Positions 35,498 through 44,904 of a DNA stretch of 64,000 nt are shown in pieces. The translations under genes and the position numbers were made by a program. Positions within the stretch are counted from its first letter, which is position 1. Each line of letters opens with the position of its first letter. Source of the DNA: CAWCGU01 sp963838095 (GTDB lineage Bacteria > Actinomycetota > Thermoleophilia > Solirubrobacterales > 70-9); contig CAWIPO010000006.1 of NCBI GenBank assembly GCA_963838095.1, forward strand, positions 558,001 through 622,000, read 5' to 3'. The notes beneath the pieces are model-generated. The model ran no database searches. It worked only from the letters and a program-made list of their open reading frames with translations, and was not told the DNA's origin.

Positions 35498-36186
35498 ATG
35501 AGGATGGCGGAGTCGCTGGCAGCAGACGCGGGAGCGGGGCTGAGGGCGCTGGGGATCAACTGCACCTTGAAGAAATCGCCGGAGCGTTCTCACACCGAGG
35601 CGCTGATGAAGCGCGTGCTCGGGTTGCTGGACGAGCACAGCGTCGAGACCGAGCTGCTGCGCCCGGTCGACTACGCCGTCAAGTTCGGCGTCACCTCCGA
35701 CGAGGGCGACGGCGACGAGTGGCCGCAGATCCTGGAGAAGATTTACGCCGCCGACATCCTGCTGATGGGGATGTCAATCTGGTTCGGGGTCCGCTCCTCG
35801 GTCTGCCAGATGGTGATCGAGCGCCTCGACGGGACCTACAACGATCGCAACGAGGTTGGCCAGTACCCGCTCTACAACAAGGTCGCCGGGGTGGTGGTGA
35901 CGGGGAACGAGGACGGCGCCCACGCCAGCGCCGAGACGACGCTCTTCAACCTGACCCACCTCGGCTGCGTCGTGCCGCCGAACGCCGACACCTACTGGGT
36001 CGGCGACGCCGGCCCCGGCCCCTCATATCTCGACGCCGGCGGTCCCGAGCACCCGTACACCCAGCGGACGAGCTCGTGGTGCGCCCACAACCTGCTGCAC
36101 ATGGCGCGGATAATGCGCGACAACCCGATTCCCCGATCGGCAACACGCTCGACGAAATGGGCGGGGACGCCGTGCACGGCGGCTAG
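35498..36186 (+). CDS. flavodoxin-like NAD(P)H-dependent FMN reductase, one frameshift
   Basis: About 229 aa. LRALGINCTLKKSPERSHTE, ILLMGMSIWFGVRSSVCQMV, VAGVVVTGNEDGAHASAETT and TYWVGDAGPGPSYLD match the NADPH-dependent FMN reductase/flavodoxin fold (FMN phosphate loop followed by the second FMN loop). A break near 36133 separates RIMRDNPIP from the conserved tail IGNTLDEMGGDAVHGG. Divergent from the APC permease (67-bp gap); convergent with the decarboxylase by CTAG. Confidence 0.82.
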
Positions 36187-37664
36187 CTGGCGGTCACCTG
36201 GGCCACGACCCGGATCGTCCTCAGGGTCCGATCGACCGCTCCGCGGACGAGATCTCCGTGCGCGAGCGCCTCCCTCATGTAGGTGAGCGTCTCCGCGGTG
36301 AGGAGCTCGCCCGGGAGCACGTTCGGGATCCCGGGTGGGTAGGCGGCGAGCGACTCGGCTGCGATCCGGCCCTCGGCTTCGTCGAACGGAACCGCCTCGT
36401 GCGCCGACAGGAACGCGTCTCGGGGCGGCATCTCGAGCGGGCCCCACGGCGGCGGCGGGGCGAACTGGCCGACATCCTCAGCGTCGGATTCCTCCACGGT
36501 TTCCACCGCGTGCCTGAGCGCATCGAGCAGGCGCTGCGAGCGTCGCTCGGCGTCCTCGGCGAGGCCGAAGCACGCGACGACGACGTTCTCCGAGGCGAGC
36601 TCGACATTGACGTCGTCGCGCTCGCGCATCAGCGCCGATATCCGATGACCGGTGGCTCCCGTCCCGCGGACATCCACCGCGAGGCGAAGCGGGTCCCAGC
36701 CGGCGACGCTTCTTCGACCCGCGAGCCGTTCGTCGAGCACGTCGAGGCCGGGGATCTCGCGAACGCGCTCGCGGACGACGACCAGGGCCTCGACGATCCG
36801 CGTCAGCAGCTCCTCGCCGCGAACGGCAGCCTGCCGGCGCGAGGCGTCGAGTGAGCCGCCGAGCAGCGCGCTCGGGCTCGTGGACTCCGTCAGCGTCACC
36901 GCGCGGTCGACGAGGTCCTCGTCGATGCGGTCGCCGTGACCGAGGTGGAGGATCGCCGACTGCGTCAGGCTGCCGACGATCTTGTGCGTGGAGGAGATCA
37001 CCGCGTCCGCGCCCTGCTCGAGCGCGCTCGGGGGCAGCAGCTCGCAGAAGCGAAGGTGCGCCCCCCAGGCCTCGTCGACGATCAGCGGGACGTTGCGCTC
37101 GTGCGCGACCTCGGCAAGCGCGGCGACATCGGCGACGGCGCCGAAGTAAGTGGGGGAGAGAACGAACGCGGCCGCCGGGTCGTCGGTGCGCTCGATCGCT
37201 TCCGCCAGCGACTCGGGTGTGAGGCAGTGGGCCAAGCCGAGCTCGGGATCGAGCTCGGGCGCCGCGAAGACGGGATCGAGGCCGGCGATCACGAGGCCGT
37301 CGATCGCGCTCGAGTGGACGTTCCTCTGCATCACGACGCGGCGGCCGGACTGGCGCACCGCCATGCAGAGGGTGTGGTTTCCCTGAGACGCCCCGTTGAG
37401 AAGGAACCAGCTTCGGCGCGCGCCCCAGGCCTCGGCCGCCAGACGCTGCGCCTGCTGGAACGGGGTCGGCTCCTCGCCGACGTCGATGCCGTGGATCAGC
37501 GCCGGGATGTCGAGGTCGAAGGCCGCCTCGCCGAAGGTCTCGAGCAGCTCGGGATCCGCCGCCGGTCCCCCCTTGTGCCCGGGAATGTGGAAGCGGCCAG
37601 GATTCCGGCGCGCGTACGCGGCGAGGGCCTCGAGATACGGCGCATGGGATTGATCGCCGGTCAT
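36183..37664 (-). CDS. Orn/Lys/Arg decarboxylase-family PLP enzyme
   Basis: 493 aa, fold type I. N-terminal RFHIPGHKGG; substrate and cofactor segments FLLNGASQGNHTLCMAV, VMQRNVHSSAIDGLVIAG, VLSPTYFGAVADV, LIVDEAWGAHL; Schiff-base Lys in VISSTHKIVGSLTQSA (about residue 228). The C-terminal domain has AYPPGIPNVLPGE. Closest to the short actinobacterial/SpeA-like decarboxylases for arginine, lysine or ornithine; which one cannot be fixed by eye. May feed polyamine synthesis. Confidence 0.85.
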   Translation of the reverse strand: MTGDQSHAPYLEALAAYARRNPGRFHIPGHKGGPAADPELLETFGEAAFDLDIPALIHGIDVGEEPTPFQQAQRLAAEAWGARRSWFLLNGASQGNHTLCMAVRQSGRRVVMQRNVHSSAIDGLVIAGLDPVFAAPELDPELGLAHCLTPESLAEAIERTDDPAAAFVLSPTYFGAVADVAALAEVAHERNVPLIVDEAWGAHLRFCELLPPSALEQGADAVISSTHKIVGSLTQSAILHLGHGDRIDEDLVDRAVTLTESTSPSALLGGSLDASRRQAAVRGEELLTRIVEALVVVRERVREIPGLDVLDERLAGRRSVAGWDPLRLAVDVRGTGATGHRISALMRERDDVNVELASENVVVACFGLAEDAERRSQRLLDALRHAVETVEESDAEDVGQFAPPPPWGPLEMPPRDAFLSAHEAVPFDEAEGRIAAESLAAYPPGIPNVLPGELLTAETLTYMREALAHGDLVRGAVDRTLRTIRVVAQVTAS

Positions 37665-37722
37665 GCACCGACGTTACACGGGGCCGCGGGGCTCCCGGGC
37701 TCTGCGAGGGAGGGGCCTCCGG

Positions 37723-38790
37723 CTACGCGTCGATCGCGTGTCGGAGCGATCGCTTCAACGAGCCCTGGCCTCGAAACGCCTGCGGGTCCGTCAGCGCCAG
37801 CCAGCGGACCTTGCGCCCGCCGATGCCGACGAGCAGGTTCCCGCGGCCGGGACGATCTGCCTCGTACACCCGGACGCCGCTGACCGCGAACAGCGGCTCG
37901 AGGTCGAGGCGGCGAATCGCGCGCCGGGAGCCTGTGCCGGCTCCGACGTTCTTGACCGCGTGCCCCACCACCGTCGTCCGGATCAGGACCGCCCCCGCCG
38001 GCGCACGGCGGAAGATCGCCTGCACGTAGTCGCCTCCGGTGACGCACCAGGTGACCGCGCGACCCTTCTTCGCGGCCGGCTTGCCGAGCTTCCCGCGGAT
38101 CTCCTTCCGGGTCTTCCCGAGCGTGACGGCGCCGACGCGGCGCCCGCGGATCGGGCCCCCAGGCTCGATGCACTGGCTGATCGCCGACTCGTCGCGGATG
38201 ATCGTGCCGCGCTCCTCGGGGGTGTCGGCCATCGCCTCGCAGCCGAGCCCGGGGTCGGTCGCGTACTGGTACACGACGCCGCCGCCTCCCGCCTCGTCGA
38301 AGTAGGGCGCGTACTCCGGCGGCGCGTACGGCGCCGCGCTGAACGGCGTTCCGCCGACCCGGAACTGGCGCACGCTGACGCCGCCGATGCCGCGCGCCTT
38401 GTCGAAGAAGTAGCCGCCGACCCAGTGCCACGTCTCGGGCTGCTCGCCCTGGACGATCGAGCCGGTCCACTCGTCCTGCTGGTAGTAGAAGCACTTCGGG
38501 CCCGCAGCGGACACCCGCTCGGGCTCCTTGCTGAGGAAGTCGGCGAGCCCGAAATCGGTCACGTTCTGGCTCGTCTTGTCGAACTTGACGCAGAACGGGT
38601 CGGCGTCGGGATCGGGGAAGTCCGTCCCGGTGCCGACGTCCTGGAGCTCACACTTGAACGGATTCGATCCGTCATAGGGAGCAAACGGCTCCGGTGAGGA
38701 CTGCGCTTGGGCGCTCGCCGGCGCAAGCACCGCTCCAGCGACGAGAGCGGTGAGCAGCGTCGTCTTCAGCGCTCGCCCCCGGGGAGTCAT
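37723..38790 (-). CDS. secreted protein of unknown function
   Basis: 355 aa from ATG 38790. Signal peptide (ALKTTLLTALVAGAVLAPAS) ends with AQAQ. The first half has aromatic and Gly-rich segments (GPKCFYYQQDEWTGSIVQGE, WHWVGGYFFDKARGIGGVSV). The second half carries GAVTLGKTRKEIRGKLGKPA, like the SmpA/OmlA-type 'beta-lactamase inhibitor-like' repeat seen in many Solirubrobacterales exported proteins. Four or more Cys may pair. Family name not recognised. Confidence 0.6.
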   Translation of the reverse strand: MTPRGRALKTTLLTALVAGAVLAPASAQAQSSPEPFAPYDGSNPFKCELQDVGTGTDFPDPDADPFCVKFDKTSQNVTDFGLADFLSKEPERVSAAGPKCFYYQQDEWTGSIVQGEQPETWHWVGGYFFDKARGIGGVSVRQFRVGGTPFSAAPYAPPEYAPYFDEAGGGGVVYQYATDPGLGCEAMADTPEERGTIIRDESAISQCIEPGGPIRGRRVGAVTLGKTRKEIRGKLGKPAAKKGRAVTWCVTGGDYVQAIFRRAPAGAVLIRTTVVGHAVKNVGAGTGSRRAIRRLDLEPLFAVSGVRVYEADRPGRGNLLVGIGGRKVRWLALTDPQAFRGQGSLKRSLRHAIDA

Positions 38791-38932
38791 CACCGGCACG
38801 GTAGCGCGGGCTCCCACGCCCCGCGCCGTCTCCCCCGCTCAACGGGTGGCGCCCATCACCTGACCGGGTATCAGCACGCCTGGCCCCTGCTACGTTCAGC
38901 GCGACGTGGGAGCGAGTCGGGGCAACGACGGC

Positions 38933-39607
38933 ATGGTTCGGAGCGAGCTTGCGGCGGAGCTTTCGCGGCGCGAGTTGATCCGCCGCGCGGGGTCGCTCGG
39001 GATCGGTGCCGCATTGGCTAGCGCATTTCCGGTCGCCGCGAGGATGGCCTCGCCGGCACCCGCACAGGCGCAGAGCGGGGATCTCGTCGGCGGAACGCTT
39101 CAGGCCTTCTTCGACACGATCGTTCCGGGGAAGCAGGTTCCCGGGCTGCTGACCGAGCTCGGGGACGCGATCCATCCGCAGGCGATCGCCGGGGTCGACA
39201 GCGAGCACGGAGCCGTCTACACCGATGCCCTGCGGCTCGCCAACGACGCCAGGCTCGGGTTCGCGGCCCTCGAGGGGCCCTTCCTCGCCGAGCTCGAGGC
39301 GTTCGCGTTGCGACAGGGGGCCCAGTTCATCGACCTCGACTACGAGCGCCGCGAAGCGACCTGCGTCGAGGGCCTCGACTTCGGCAATCCGACCCGCGTC
39401 GTTTGGGAGTCGGGGGCGGCGCTCGCCTTCACCGCCTTCTGCGCCGCGGGCAACATCGTCGAGGCGAGCGGGCGGCCGGGAACCCCCAGCAGCTCCGAGG
39501 GCTATGCGGTGATGGGTCACCCGGGCACGGCACCGCACGGCTACAAGGACTTCTCCTACGGCCGCGTCCTCAACCGGGGCAGGACCAAGAAGGGGTATCT
39601 GTCGTGA
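38933..39607 (+). CDS. Tat-exported DUF5987/gluconate-dehydrogenase-subunit-3-like protein
   Basis: 224 aa from ATG 38933. Twin-arginine signal SRRELIRRAGSLGIGAALAS. The mature part includes LQAFFDTIVPGKQVPGLLTE and AFTAFCAAGNIVEASGRPG, similar to small partner subunits of GMC flavoproteins. It lies 15 bp before the GMC oxidoreductase, so the two probably form a complex, with the partner co-exported by its Tat signal (inference). Confidence 0.7.
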   Translation: MVRSELAAELSRRELIRRAGSLGIGAALASAFPVAARMASPAPAQAQSGDLVGGTLQAFFDTIVPGKQVPGLLTELGDAIHPQAIAGVDSEHGAVYTDALRLANDARLGFAALEGPFLAELEAFALRQGAQFIDLDYERREATCVEGLDFGNPTRVVWESGAALAFTAFCAAGNIVEASGRPGTPSSSEGYAVMGHPGTAPHGYKDFSYGRVLNRGRTKKGYLS

Positions 39608-39622
39608 GCGGTGGGCGGAGCC

Positions 39623-41294
39623 ATGGCTGAGCGGGTCGATGTGTGCATCGTCGGCTCGGGCTTCGGCGGCTCGATCGCCGCCTGGCGGCTGGCCGAGCTG
39701 TACCGCGCGGCGGGGGAGAAGCCCAGCGTCGTCGTCCTCGAGCGCGGCAAGCGCTTCGGGCATCGTGACTTCAAGCAGTCGATGGACGTCGGCCATCTCT
39801 CGGACGTCTACGGCCTGATCCAGGGTCAGGGCGCGCAGATCGTCGTCGCCAACCTGGTCGGCGGCGGGTCGAACCTGTATCTCGCGGCGTCGCTTCGCTC
39901 GCCGACCGAGACCTTCGAGCGTCAGGACCACAACCCCAGACGACGGCCCCAGACGGCGGATGTGGCCAGGCGAGATCAGCCGCAAGAGCCTCGATCCCTA
40001 CTACGCCCGCGCCGAGGCGGCGTTGCGGGTCCGCCAGCCTTCCTGGCAGGAGGTGTCGAAGTCCGGCGGGGTATGGGCGGCGATGCTGCGCGAGTCCGGG
40101 TACAGCTGCGACCGCGTCCCGCTGGCGATCGACTTCGACCGCTGCGTGGACGCGAAGTGGTGCTACACGGGCTGCGTCTTCGGCGCCAAGAACTCGGTGA
40201 TCACCAACTACCTCGCCTCGGCCGAACGCGCCGGCGTCGAGGTCCGGCCGCTGGTGCAAGTGGACTCGGTCGCTCCCTCGAGCGCCCGTCCCTACCGCTG
40301 GCGGGTGCAGGGTGCGAAGGTGATCCCGGAGAGCAAGCAGCCCGGGGAGGCAATCGAGGAAATCGAGTGCAAGGTGCTGATTCTGTCGGCCGGCGCGATG
40401 GGAACTCCGCCGATCCTGATGCGATCGCGGGAGTCCGGGGCGCTGCCGTCGGTCTCCCGCCACCTCGGCCGTCATCTCGGCGTCAACGGCGACCACGTGG
40501 CCGCGATCGAGCTGAACCCGAAGGCGGTGCGGCGAGTCCTCGACCTGCCCGGATACAACGAGTTCTACAAGGGCAAGCCGATCACGACGATGAGCTACGA
40601 CTTCTGGGCCGGCAAGCGCGGCAACGCCCACGACGGCACGCGGTTCAACCTGCAGGAGATCCTGCTCTCGCAGCTGACCAACTTCCTCTACGACGACGGC
40701 CGCGGCGAGCCGGCGGCCGAGCCCTCGTGGTGGGGTCGCGAGAAGAAGCGCGCGATATCCGCGTGGGACCGCCGGATCGAGATCCTGGCGATGGTCGAGG
40801 ACACCCACGACGGCGAGTTCTTTGCCGTCCCGCCGACAGGCAACGGACACGTGCAGCCGAACGGCGGGCCGGTCGGGGTCGGGCTCTTCAACTATGCGCT
40901 CTCGCCGCAGTCCACCCGGATCCGCGAACAGGCGGACGAGGCGATCCGGCGGATCGCGCACCGGCGCGGGATCGGAAAGTTCATGAAGCTGAGCGAGACG
41001 CAGGGCGCGTACGCCTCTCATCCCCTCGGCGGCTGCCGGATGGCCGATGGGCCCGCGTTCGGAGTCACCGACCATCGCTGCGAGGTGTTCGGAAACGAGG
41101 GGCTGTTCTGCATGGACTCGTCCGCGATTCCGAGCAGCCTCGGGGTGAACCCGTCGCTGACGATCTCGGCCGTGTGCGAGCGAGCCGCCGCCGAGCTGGC
41201 CGCGCGCGGAGACGAGTTCGAGCTTCCGAAGATGCCCGCGGGCTTCAAGCACCGGGTCCCGCGGGAGATCGTCGGCCCGCGCGTCCATCCCTGA
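39623..41294 (+). CDS. GMC-type FAD oxidoreductase (cholesterol-oxidase-like), one frameshift
   Basis: About 556 aa; 1672 nt equals 557 codons plus one base, fitting a single insertion near 39940 (DHNP then RRMWPGEISRKSL). FAD motif VDVCIVGSGFGGSIAAWRL at the N-terminus, VGGGSNLYLAASLR, VLILSAGAMGTPPILMRS and the C-terminal GLFCMDSSAIPSSLGVNPSL with the catalytic His region ASHPLGGCRMADG. Resembles cholesterol oxidase/sterol-type GMC enzymes; substrate unproven. No signal peptide of its own. ATG 39623 chosen over GTG 39611. Confidence 0.82.
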
Positions 41295-41387
41295 GTCGCC
41301 TCGGCGCGGTGCTATCTTGGCTCCGTCGCCGATGGACGACGACGACCCTCGAAGTAGGCCCTGTCAGGGCTCGGCGAGCCTACCGCG

Positions 41388-42680
41388 ATGACAGCGGTGG
41401 CGCTGGTCGCTCTGCTGCTGCTCGTTGCGCTCAACGGGCTCTTCGTCGCCGCCGAGTTCGCGCTCGTGCGCGCGCGGCGCGCGAGGCTCGAGCAGCTTCA
41501 GAAGGACGGCATCCGCGGAGCCGGTCGGGTCCTGCACCAGCTCGACAACATCAACGAGTACCTCTCCACCTGCCAGGTCGGAATCACCATGGCCTCGATC
41601 GGGATCGGTTTCCTGGGCGAGCCGGCGATTGCCGACATCCTCGAGCCGATCTTCGGCGAGGTGCTCGGTCATGGCCTCGCCGTTGCGATCTCGTTTGCGC
41701 TCGCCTTCACGCTTGCCACCTCGCTTCACATCACCGTCGGCGAGCAGGTGCCGAAGATCCTCGCGATCAGCCGCGCGGAGGGAACCGCTCGCGCCCTTGC
41801 GCCCCTGATCAGCGGGTTCCGGCTGATCACGCTCCCGTTCACCTCCGCGCTGACCGGGATCTCGAACTGGATTCTTCGCATCTTCGGGATCAAGCCCGGT
41901 GAGCTCGAGGAGACGCACACCTCGGACGACGTGCGGGCGATCATCCGGCGTTCGGCAATGGGCGGCGACATCGATCCCGGGGAGGCGACGATGCTCTCCG
42001 GCGTCTTCCACTTCCACGAGCAGCAGGCGCGCGAGGTGATGACGCCGATTCCGGCGGTCGTCACCGTCGACGCCGACGAAACCGTGGAGACGGCGCTCCG
42101 CCGCTGCGTTGCCTCCGGTCACACGCGGTTGGTCGTGATCGAGGACGACAACCCCGACCGGGTGCGAGGATTCGTCCACAACAACAGCCTCGCGCGCCTG
42201 TACATGGACGCGGGACCCGAGGCTGGAATCGAACCCGCGATCCGCGACGCCCCGGTATTCCCGGAGACCAAGCCGCTCGACGACCTGCTGGCCGAGCTTC
42301 AGCGCCAGCGCAGCTCGATCGGGATCGTCGCCGACGAGTATGGGCGGACGGTCGGAATCGTGACCGTCGAGGACGTGCTCGAGGAGGTGGTCGGCGAGAT
42401 CGAGGACGAGACCGACCCGCAGGCCGACTCGCTGCGGCGGCTGACCGACGGCGACTGGTACGTGCGGGGGCATGTCTCGCTCGGCGATCTCGAGGATGCC
42501 GGAATCAAGCTTCCGGTCGACACCGACGCCTTCAACTCGGTCGGCGGGTACGTCTTCAGCGAGCTGGGCCGGCTGCCGAAGCGCGGCGACACCGTGCGCG
42601 CCGACGGCTACACGCTTCGAGTCGAGTCGGTGCGCGAGAACCGCATCGTCGCACTACGCATCAGCCCACCCGACGCCTGA
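41388..42680 (+). CDS. CNNM/HlyC-CorC family membrane protein
   Basis: 430 aa. DUF21 membrane domain (residues about 1-190: VALLLLVALNGLFVAAEFAL, TCQVGITMASIGIGFLGEPA), a CBS pair (about 200-325: AREVMTPIPAVVTVDADETV, QRSSIGIVADEYGRTVGIVT) and the C-terminal CorC_HlyC domain (GDWYVRGHVSLGDLEDAGIK). Putative Mg2+/Co2+ efflux or sensing. ATG 41388. The 90-bp leader contains GCCCTG-TC-AGGGC, a small hairpin. Confidence 0.9.
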   Translation: MTAVALVALLLLVALNGLFVAAEFALVRARRARLEQLQKDGIRGAGRVLHQLDNINEYLSTCQVGITMASIGIGFLGEPAIADILEPIFGEVLGHGLAVAISFALAFTLATSLHITVGEQVPKILAISRAEGTARALAPLISGFRLITLPFTSALTGISNWILRIFGIKPGELEETHTSDDVRAIIRRSAMGGDIDPGEATMLSGVFHFHEQQAREVMTPIPAVVTVDADETVETALRRCVASGHTRLVVIEDDNPDRVRGFVHNNSLARLYMDAGPEAGIEPAIRDAPVFPETKPLDDLLAELQRQRSSIGIVADEYGRTVGIVTVEDVLEEVVGEIEDETDPQADSLRRLTDGDWYVRGHVSLGDLEDAGIKLPVDTDAFNSVGGYVFSELGRLPKRGDTVRADGYTLRVESVRENRIVALRISPPDA

Positions 42681-42734
42681 GTTATCCGTCCGCGACCGTC
42701 ACTAGCTTCCCGCCAACTCGAAAGGGAGGCAGCA

Positions 42735-43025
42735 GTGTGGGTCGTCAGGCTCACGGACAAGCAGCTTGAGGTTTTGAAGGCGCTGTTGCGCTCCGAGAGC
42801 CACCTCGGCCCGGCGCTACAGCGCACTCTCGAAGCTCTCGATCTGGCTCGCTGGGACGATCTTCCCGATGCCGCGCTGCCGTGGCCGGAAGTCTCCACCC
42901 AGGCGCGCCGCCAGGGTGTCTCGGAGGCCGACGTGGTCTGGGACCTGTGCGGTCGCCGCACCGAGCCGCCGGCGCCGAAGCGCAAGCGCAAGGGCAAGGG
43001 AGCTCCGCGCAAGACCCCGAGTTGA
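42735..43025 (+). CDS. small basic hypothetical protein
   Basis: 96 aa. Helical N-terminal half (LTDKQLEVLKALLRSESHLG, LQRTLEALDLARWDDLPDAA) and a Lys/Arg-rich tail KRKRKGKGAPRKTPS that may bind nucleic acid. GTG start with ribosome site AAAGGGAGG just upstream. Not recognised as a named family. It follows the CNNM gene by 54 bp. Confidence 0.6.
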   Translation: MWVVRLTDKQLEVLKALLRSESHLGPALQRTLEALDLARWDDLPDAALPWPEVSTQARRQGVSEADVVWDLCGRRTEPPAPKRKRKGKGAPRKTPS

Positions 43026-43377
43026 GCTTCCGCCACGCGCCTGGCGGCGGCTTCTGGGTGGCTCGCTGTACCCCGTCGTTAGGGAGCATCCTGACCAGCC
43101 GAAGCCGAGAAGTTCACCCCCTGATTTTCAAATCAGGTTGGATCATTGGCCCTGCGTTACGAGGGACGCGCGAGCGAGCGATAACGTCCCTCTCGCCGTG
43201 GCACCGCCGGATCGGCGGACTTTGGGCGCTGGATACCCCCCTCGCAGCGTCTGGAGGCACCGGTCATAAAGGTTGCGGACCACATTCGCGGCGCGGAGCC
43301 CGTCCGGTACGGAGGCCGGTCGGGCACCGCGCCGCGGCATTTGTGCGCGCCGTGATCCGCGTTGCGTGAACAGTGTT
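43026..43377. other. 350-bp interval without a gene; one hairpin
   Basis: No coding support on either strand. Only clear structure: CCTGATT-TTCA-AATCAGG at 43120-43137 (7-bp perfect stem, 4-nt loop), without a T tract. The AT-rich patch stands out from the GC-rich surroundings. Confidence 0.5.
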
Positions 43378-44052
43378 CTAGTGGGGCGCCTCGGAGTGAG
43401 GGGTCCGGAGGACGCGCGTCCGCATTCCCTCCGCGAGACGCACGGCTTCAGCTCGGGAGTGGACGTTCAGCTTTCTGAGGATGTGCTTGACGTGGCTGCG
43501 CACCGTCTCGATCGACATCTCGAGCTCGGTGGCGACCTCGGCGGTCGACCGCTCGGCGCACAGGAGATCGAGCACCTCCCATTCCCGGGCGGTGAGCTCG
43601 CTGCGCACGGGGCGCACTCCCTCCGGGCCGTCGGGCCCGAGGCGCAAGCGCTCGACGAGCTGCGTCGCCAATCCGCGCGGGATCGCCGCCTCGCCATCGC
43701 CGACGCGTCGCAGCACCCGCGGCAGGGCCGCGATGTCGTTCCCCTTCGTCAGAAAACCGGTGGCGCCGGCGCGCAGGGCCAGCAGAGCGAGGTCGTCGTC
43801 GGTGGTCGCCGAGAAGACGACAACTTTGGTTTCAGGGATGGATCTCAGGATTCGCCGAGTAGCCGCTATACCATCTAGTTCTGGCATCACGACGTCCATC
43901 ACGATCATGTCCGGTCTTCGCAGGGAGGCGAGGTTGATCGCCTCAGATCCCGATGCGGCCTCGCCGCAAACCACGTACGAAGCGTCCGAGTCGAGGACGC
44001 CGCGGATTGCCTGGCGTGCAAGAGGGTCGTCGTCTGCAATCAACACGCGCAT
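43378..44052 (-). CDS. NarL/FixJ response regulator
   Basis: 224 aa from ATG 44052 (GTG 44061 is also possible). Receiver: MRVLIADDDPLARQAIRGVL, phospho-acceptor in MIVMDVVMPELDG, switch Thr in VVFSATTDDD, Lys in GFLTKGND. C-terminal LuxR HTH (SELTAREWEVLDLLCAERST, IETVRSHVKHILRKLNVHSR). Divergent from the paralogous regulator at 44149, about 96 bp away; no dedicated kinase on its own strand. Confidence 0.93.
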   Translation of the reverse strand: MRVLIADDDPLARQAIRGVLDSDASYVVCGEAASGSEAINLASLRRPDMIVMDVVMPELDGIAATRRILRSIPETKVVVFSATTDDDLALLALRAGATGFLTKGNDIAALPRVLRRVGDGEAAIPRGLATQLVERLRLGPDGPEGVRPVRSELTAREWEVLDLLCAERSTAEVATELEMSIETVRSHVKHILRKLNVHSRAEAVRLAEGMRTRVLRTPHSEAPH

Positions 44053-44110
44053 GGCCACCACAGAGAATCCTCAACAACGGCTCAGTATCTGTCAGGTGAA
44101 TGCCGATAGG

Positions 44111-44151
44111 CAATTGGGTTAGAAACATGAGTCAATTGGGTTAGGAACATG
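44111..44151 (+). repeat. tandem 19-bp repeat carrying duplicated start region
   Basis: CAATTGGGTTAGAAACATG (44111-44129) and CAATTGGGTTAGGAACATG (44133-44151), one mismatch, period 22 bp. The last ATG is the start codon of the response regulator; the first is in a different frame. Confidence 0.85.
44127..44144 (+). CDS. 5-codon upstream ORF (MSQLG)
   Basis: ATG AGT CAA TTG GGT TAG, created by the tandem duplication, ends 4 nt before the regulator start codon. Whether it is translated is unknown; such mini-ORFs can meter initiation at the next start. Confidence 0.3.
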   Translation: MSQLG

Positions 44152-44859
44152 CCCCTCGATAGATCAGCAGCCGTAAACGCCGACCCCCGTTCCAACGGGG
44201 GCGGCGAACCGCTGCGAGTCGTGCTCGCCGACGACGACCCGCTTGCGCGGCGCGTGGTTCGCGACGCGCTGCAGGAGGCGGGCTTCACCGTCGTCGCCGA
44301 CGCCGCCAACGGCAGGGAGGCGGTGGAGCTGGTGGTCCACTACCGCCCAGACCTCGTGTTGATGGACGTGGTGATGCCGGAGATGGACGGGATCTCAGCC
44401 GCTCGCATCATTCGCGAGCGCGCGCCCGAGGTGCGGGTCGTGATCCTCTCGACCAGCGCCGACGATGACCTCGGCGTGCTCGGAATTCGCGCCGGCGCCT
44501 CCGGGTACGTGACCAAGGACGTGGACGTGATCGAGCTGGCGGGAATGCTGGAGGGGGTGGTGCTGGGCGAACCGGCCGTCACCCCGAAGGTGACCGCGCA
44601 GTTGATCGAAGAGCTCCGCGGCTTGCCGGCAGCGGGGCGGGGCATGCGCCCGGTGCGCAGCGACCTGACCTCGCGGGAGTGGGAAGTGCTCGACATGCTG
44701 GCGGCCGGCTACACACCAGACCAGGTCGCAGACGAGCTCGTGCTCTCGACCGAGACCGTCCGCAGCCACACGAAGAGCCTTTACCGAAAGCTCGGGGTGC
44801 ACTCCCGCAGCGAGCTTGCGGAGGCCGTTCGGCGGCTGCGAACCCCACCCGGTGGCTGA
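44149..44859 (+). CDS. NarL/FixJ response regulator
   Basis: 236 aa. A 20-residue N-terminal extension, receiver (LRVVLADDDPLARRVVRDAL; acceptor Asp about residue 73 in LVLMDVVMPEMDG; SGYVTKDVD) and LuxR HTH (SDLTSREWEVLDMLAAGYTP, TETVRSHTKSLYRKLGVHSR). About 40-50% identical by eye to the divergent regulator, so an old duplication. Its stop overlaps the start of the kinase by 8 nt, tying the two as a two-component pair. Confidence 0.93.
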   Translation: MPLDRSAAVNADPRSNGGGEPLRVVLADDDPLARRVVRDALQEAGFTVVADAANGREAVELVVHYRPDLVLMDVVMPEMDGISAARIIRERAPEVRVVILSTSADDDLGVLGIRAGASGYVTKDVDVIELAGMLEGVVLGEPAVTPKVTAQLIEELRGLPAAGRGMRPVRSDLTSREWEVLDMLAAGYTPDQVADELVLSTETVRSHTKSLYRKLGVHSRSELAEAVRRLRTPPGG

Positions 44860-44904
44860 CGCCAAGCCGGTGGCTGACGCCCGGCCGGCGGCTGACGCCA
44901 AGGC
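44851..44904 (+). repeat. three 18-bp tandem repeats at the kinase start
   Basis: Units of the form GG(T/C)GGCTGACGCC(A/C)(A/G)G(C/G)CC in tandem; they span the regulator stop codon and the kinase start and encode the VADAKP-type hexapeptides. Confidence 0.75.

Noticed and set aside
41300..41387. Mg2+ riboswitch before the CNNM gene
   Set aside because: Only a small GCCCTG/AGGGC hairpin is seen in 90 bp; no M-box or ykoK blocks.
43111..43145. Possible tRNA-Sec-like anticodon arm (TTCAAATCAGGTTGG)
   Set aside because: No acceptor stem, no T-loop and no long variable arm can be formed around it; treated as a simple hairpin.
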